Shown: positions 58,906-64,000 of the stretch, piece by piece
Numbering within the stretch: position 1 is the stretch's first letter
Layout: each line of letters opens with the position of its first letter
Source of the DNA: Protopterus annectens
Lineage: Eukaryota; Chordata; Ceratodontiformes; Protopteridae
DNA length: 64,000 nucleotides
NCBI RefSeq assembly: GCF_019279795.1
Contig: NC_056733.1
Location: 1,422,194,552-1,422,258,551 of the forward strand
Direction: 5' to 3'
The notes under the pieces: model-generated
Seen by the model: the letters and a program-made list of their open reading frames with translations, nothing else
Database searches by the model: none
What the model was told of the DNA's origin: nothing
Position numbers and translations under genes: made by a program

Positions 58906-59756
58906 TTCCTCATACTTTCACAATCTGTTAGAGTAAACCAACATATTAGCCTGATATGTTGCTGAAAATTCTGAAAACCAAAAGCTGCAGAGTTGTACAC
59001 TTTTCCCATACTTATCAGAAGAGTAGGACTGTAAATGACTGGCTGTTCAGCAGCAGTGACATCTACTAGTGCCATCTCCACTGGGTCAGGTTTGGGAACA
59101 GTGCATACAAATTTAAAAGACTGAGGAACTTTATACATTTTATCTGCCTTTTCAGGAAACGCTGGCTGACTATCACAAAACTGCAGGCAGTATTACACAC
59201 ATCCTCTAAAGCAAAAAGACCAGGAGGAATGGATGTAGGATCTGGTAAATAATTCTGTAACAACTCTCAGTATTTTCTGAGGGACTGAGAACACTCAATG
59301 TTCCCTACTGAAAAACTACTGGCATATTCTAGCAATAAGAGACCCCACCACCACCACCACAGGCAGAACTGGAAACTGAGCTCTCCTCGCAGTCTGAGTC
59401 ATAAATTTGAAGGGGAAATAAAACAGCATCTGTCCTTGTATCTTCCTGTTCAAATTCAGAATCCTGAATCTCTTCAGGAAAACAGGAATCCCTTACAAGA
59501 AGGATCAATAGCCTGAATTAACCCCTGAACAAGACTCAGTAATCTACTGCTATCCAAAGAAAATTGAGGAGTAGATACATGCTTGGTTTTCTGTTTTTTT
59601 TTTTTTTTTTTTTTTTGTTACAAGAAAAAATGGGGCCAACTGTGCAACTAATTGCAAGAGAAGGTTCCTCAGGGGATGAGCACAGTATTCTGGCACAAAA
59701 GCAAACCTACCTTTTTCCCCCTCCCAGGACTGACAACAGTGGATCTCACTTTCCCA
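58906..59756. other. Unassigned sequence with poly-T run
   Basis: Minus-strand open frames at 58830-59263 (PDPVEMALVDVTAAEQPVIY and others) have no domain I know. A CCA run lies at 59343-59361 and a T run at 59592-59616. Possibly another decayed retroelement, not assignable. Confidence 0.4.
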
Positions 59757-62700
59757 TGGAGGGGAAAGTACAGTTGTGTACACATACCATAAATGTAGAT
59801 GTTCGAGTGTATTCACTGTTGCAGTCATCATATTTGGGTTTTCCCTGTCAGGGTAGCCATCAGCTGGCCCGAATACCAGAGACTTAGTATTTCTGCGTCG
59901 GTTGCTGCCGCTTGAGGACAGACGCCAGGTCGTCAGTGGTATAAAGTAAGGCAGCCGACGCCATTACATCAGTTTTTCTTGCCCTAACCTGTCAGGAGTC
60001 CGCAAAGTAGGAGGCCAGGTTCAGATGGAAGAACCCCACCAGTGGAATATAAATACCAATATGTCCCTTGTAAGGAAAGGAGAACAAGAGGGAAGAATAG
60101 TAACAAAAGAAGAAAGAGAAAAAGGGGGATGGAGGGAGGGGAAACCAGGACTGCAACAGTGAATACATTCGAACATCTACATTTACAGTAAGTGTACAAA
60201 ACTCTACTATGTTCTTCGTGTTTCACAGATGCAGTCATCAAATTTGGGTAGATGCCCAAAGCTGAGGAAATGGGTGGCGGCAGTCAAGGAAGCTAGGGGC
60301 TGGCTAGGATGCTCTGCAAGACTGCAGAGGCAAACCCTGCCCTGGATTTGGAGAAGAGGGGCAGGTGGTAATGCTTGGTAAAAGTGTGAACATATGTCCA
60401 GGTGGCAGCCTCCAGGATGTCCATGGTGGGGACTCCTCTGAGGAAAGCTGCAGAGGTGGAGGCTGCTCTGATGGAGTGTGCTCTGACCCCCTTGGGGGGA
60501 GGTTTACCATGCTGTTTGTAGCAGAAATGGATGCAGTGTGCTATTCATTTGGAAATGGTTTGCTTGGAGATGGCTTTGCCTTCTGCCCCTGTAGCAAAGC
60601 TAACCAGCAATTGATCAGACTTTCTGAAGGATTTAGTCCTGTCCACATGGTATCTGAGCTGTTTGTACACATCTACAGAGTGAAGAATCCTTTCCTCCTT
60701 GTTCTGGGGATTAGGAAAGAAGGTGGGCAAATGAATGGATTGGATGAGAGCCACACTGGACACCACCTTGGGCATGAAGGATGGGTTAGTTCTTAGGGAT
60801 ACCCTGTCTGCATGGAAGATGATGAAAGGTTCCACAACCATGAGTGCTTGCAGCTCAGAGACTCTGGCTGAAGTGATGGCCAGAAGGAATGTTGTCTTCC
60901 AGGAGAGAAATGTTAGCTCTGCAGAAGAAGCTGGTTCGAAAGGAGGCAGGGTGAGCTTTTGCAAGACAAAGTTAAGGTCCCAAGCTGGTGTTGGTGCCCT
61001 TCTGGGGGGCCTCAAGTTGCTAGCCCCTCTGAGGAACTGTTTGATCAGGGGGTGTGAGTAAAGGAGCTGCTCAGTGGGAAAATTAGCAGAAATAGCAGCG
61101 AATTTTTATAGAGGAGAAAGAGACACCACTGTGTAATAGGTCAGCTAAGTAATCAAGGATGAGAGGGATGGAGAGATGTGCCGTATTGGCCCCCTTAGCA
61201 TGGATCCAGGTGAAGATCCTTTTCCATTTATCTGCACAAGACTTTCTGGTGCTAGACAGTCTGGCCTCACGGATAACCTCCAGATGGCAGATTGGTTCAG
61301 GGTTAGGGAATAAGCCAAGCTGCCAAATTTTATGTCTGCAATTGGGGGATGCATGAATTCCTCTTCTCTCTGGGTTTGGAATCTGAGGAAGATGGTATGG
61401 AAGCAGCGGGGACAGGCTGCGCAGCAAGGGGCACCAGTGTTGTTGGGGCCAGTCTGGAGCTATAAGAATGGTCCTTGGTTTTTCCTCCCTTATTTTGAGC
61501 AGTACTCTGGGGATGAGAGGTAGGGGAGGGAAAGGCACAGACTGAGAGGTTGACCCAGGGGAAGGACAGGGAATCCACTTTCCAAGACATGCAGTGATGC
61601 TCCCTGGTGCAGGATTTGCTGAGCTGATGGTTGGTGTGGGAGGCAAAGAGGTCAACCTTCGGGGTTCTCCAGTTCTGAGTTATTAGAGTGAAGGTATTTC
61701 TGTTGAGCAGCCACTCGTATAGGTCCAGAAGGTTTCTGCTTAATTGGTCTGCCAGGGAGTTGAGACAGCCTGGTAAGAATTATGCTAACAGGTGTAGCTG
61801 CATGGAAGAGGCTGTGAGCTAAAGGATCATGGCCAGTTTGCATAGAGGGAAGGAGCGAGTCCCTCCCTGCTTGTCGATGTACTAATCACAGTGGTGCTGT
61901 CTGTTTTGATCAGGAGAAACCCTGGAGAGAGAAGGGGTTTGAAAGCTATCAAGGCGTGCTGCACAGCCATCATCTTTTTGATTGATGTCCAGGGGGATTT
62001 GCTGTGGGCTTCATTGGCCCTGTATGCACCTGCCGTCCAGGTGTGCACCCCAAACGTAGTCTGATGCATCTGTGGTGATGGTCTCGGTGGCGGGGTGTGT
62101 GGAGAAGGGCAGTCCCTTGTTGTGGGAGCATGCTGTTGCCCAAAAAATAAATTCCTTTCTGAGGCAAGGAATTATAGGTAGAAGAGTTTCCAGGTCTTGA
62201 GAGTGTTGACACCAAAGGCTATTTAGGTACCATTGAAGTTTCCTCATATGCAGCCTGGCGTATGGAATGAGGAGTACGCAGGATGCAATGAACCCCAGAG
62301 CTTGCAGGATTTTCCTTGCAGAAAGCTGGGGCCTGGTGGCCAGTTGAGAGAAGTAGGCTGTCAGGAAAATTTGTTTCTCTGGTGTAAGGTATTCCATCTG
62401 GGATGCTGTGTCTAGACTTGCTCCCAGGAAGATTATCCCTTGGGTGGACATCTATTTTGATTTCTTTTTGTTGATTGTGTACCCTAGGGAGGTTGGTAGG
62501 GTCTTTACAAAGGCCAGGTGCTTGAGCAGCTTTTCCTGACTGTCTGTCTGAATAAGGCAGTCATCTAAGTATGGGTAAATCTGAATATTTCTTTGCAAAA
62601 GACAATGGCCGGAGCCAGGCATTTTGTGAAAACTCTGGGAGCAGTAGATACGCCAAAGGGAAGCGCAGAGAACTGAAAGTGTTGAGATCCCACCCTGAAG

Positions 62701-64000
62701 CAGAGATATTTCCTGCATGATTCCCTGATAGGAATGTGGAAGTAGGCCTCTTTTAGATCCATGGTGGCTAGCCAAGTGTTCTTGGACAGCATGGTAGCAC
62801 CTGCTGGAGAGTGAGCATTCTGAATTTTGGGATCACCAGGAAGGTGTTTAGAATGGAAAGATCGAGGATGATGCACCAGGTGACCTCTTTTCTGGGCACC
62901 AGAAAAAGTCTGGAGTAGAAGCCTTGTAGTAGAAGCCTTGGCCTATCTGTTCTGTAGGAACATGTTCTGCTGCCCTCAAAGAGAGCAGGGAATGGAAGCT
63001 TTTGAGCCTCCACCCACTGATCTGGTGGTAGATCTGGGAACCCTTTTGGGGTTGGAAGGAGAATTTGTATCCCTGAGACACAATGTTCAGAACACATTGG
63101 TCCTTGGTAATGGTGGCCCAGGTGCTTAAGCAAAAGGACAGATTTCCTCCTAGGGGTAAGTGAAGGTTGGCAACGGGGAGGTTGGTAGGAGGTGAGTCAT
63201 TGTGAGTTCTTACCATACGGGGGTGGCTTAGAACTCCCTGGCTTTGAAGTGGAGGTAGTCCACTGCTTAGATCTCTGCATTCCATGGGGCTGCTGTCTGG
63301 GGGGGAGGGGGGGGGTCTGTTTCCATGGGGCCTGGCTGGGCCTGTTCATTCGGAGCAGGAAAGGACCAGTGCTTGGAGGGAAAATGCCTGCTGGACCTGT
63401 AAGAAATCTTTAACTGTTTGCATAGATTTTGCTTTTTCTTCCATCTTTAAGACCTCTTTTACCTTAGTGCCAAATAAGTTATCTTTGTGCAAGGGGGCAT
63501 CCAACAATTTAGATCTGACATGGTCTGGCAGGGGTTGTTCCTTAAGCCATGCCTGTCTTCTAATGACCGATCCAGTGACTGCTGCCCTGCAAGAAGCTTC
63601 TAGGGCATCAAAACCACAGTGCAAAGTGTGTTTAGTTACTTGCCTCGCAGAATGCATTAAGTCTTGTAAATCTTTAGATTCTGCCCAAGCAGGAAAGGAA
63701 GACATTTTTTGTTTAAGGAGTTCCAAGGTATGTTTGCTGATATTTAAGCATATGGAACTGACAATTTAGTGTCCTGATAGCAAGAGTAGCTGAGGTGTAT
63801 AATTTTTTACCCCATCTGTCCAATGATTGGGAATCCCGGTCTGAGGTGGTGGGAGATTCTTAGCAGAGGTTGCTTTAATCCCTTTTGGCCCTTGAGAAAT
63901 TACCTCAAGGTCAGCTGTTGGATTTTTAAAAAGATATTTGTGCGAGTCAGTGACTCTGTAGTACCCGTCTGGTTTTCTGGGAGCAGGAGGTAGGGCATCA
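59757..64000 (-). mobile_element. DIRS-type retrotransposon fossil no. 2, runs off the right edge
   Basis: The larger of the DIRS-like copies, minus strand, continuing past 64000. Parts in minus-strand order: a Gag-like region (63346-63726), the reverse transcriptase (62452-63285; LATMDLKEAYFHIPIRESCR, FSALPFGVSTAPRVF, PYLDDCLIQTDSQEKL), and an RNase H region (about 61827-62200). The tyrosine recombinase follows (60545-61655; CADKWKRIFTWIHAK, TTFLLAITSARVSELQALMV, DVYKQLRYHVDRTKSFRKSD). The terminal region (59757-60300) contains inverted repeats: about 59765-59835 against 60150-60212. DIRS elements integrate with a tyrosine recombinase and lack ordinary LTRs. The copy is broken in several places and looks inactive. 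Confidence 0.88.

Noticed and set aside
58830-59263. Minus-strand frames of 65-102 codons with VPQSFKFVCTVPKPDPVEMA
   Set aside because: No family recognised and partly overlapping a CR1-like copy; left as unassigned.
60365-63413. Plus-strand open frames of 60-143 codons
   Set aside because: Shadows of the minus-strand DIRS-type fossil.

Overview
The window looks like nuclear DNA of a vertebrate, probably a bony fish or an amphibian; I cannot name the species. It is AT-rich and packed with retrotransposons. The host gene signal is two exons of a septin gene, closest in memory to SEPT8, on the minus strand at 27125-27239 and 3157-3352. Their reading phases fit exactly. They encode the start of the conserved septin GTP-binding domain, and the P-loop is split by the intron between them. 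That intron is 23.8 kb long. Exon 1 (about ten codons) was not found and exon 4 must lie left of position 1, so the right part of the window is either intron 1 or the upstream flank.

Layout from left to right. 1-3156: intron 3, with a GT/TA foldback microsatellite. 3353-27124: intron 2. It holds a tRNA-type SINE split by a hAT-like MITE, an L2-like LINE, a broken hAT (ZMYM1-like) transposase, a 53-bp minisatellite with higher-order structure, and a Tx1-like LINE of the L1 group that has been cut by an L2-like LINE and a Penelope-like element. A V-type SINE, a DIRS-type tyrosine-recombinase retrotransposon fossil and two CR1-like pieces lying tail to tail follow. 27240-64000: a second Tx1-like LINE cut by three later LINE insertions, another V-SINE, a Tigger-like MITE, a long L2-like LINE with nested insertions, an RTE-type LINE tail with a clean target-site duplication, a 0.92-kb chain of nested palindromes, more L2 and CR1 pieces, and a longer DIRS fossil that runs off the right edge.

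The septin exons are the only sequence with a probable cellular function. The rest is a layered transposon record. One L2-like family appears at least eight times with the same 3' terminal module. One CR1-like family appears at least seven times. The V-SINE shares its 3' tail with the RTE-type LINE, which suggests a SINE and LINE partnership. Two observations merit follow-up first: the palindrome chain at 49984-50906, flanked by 11-bp direct repeats and with a related scrap at 38.2 kb, and a hammerhead-ribozyme-like core in the inverted terminal repeat of the Penelope-like element. All family names rest on reading the translated sequences and ends by eye; no database search was possible.
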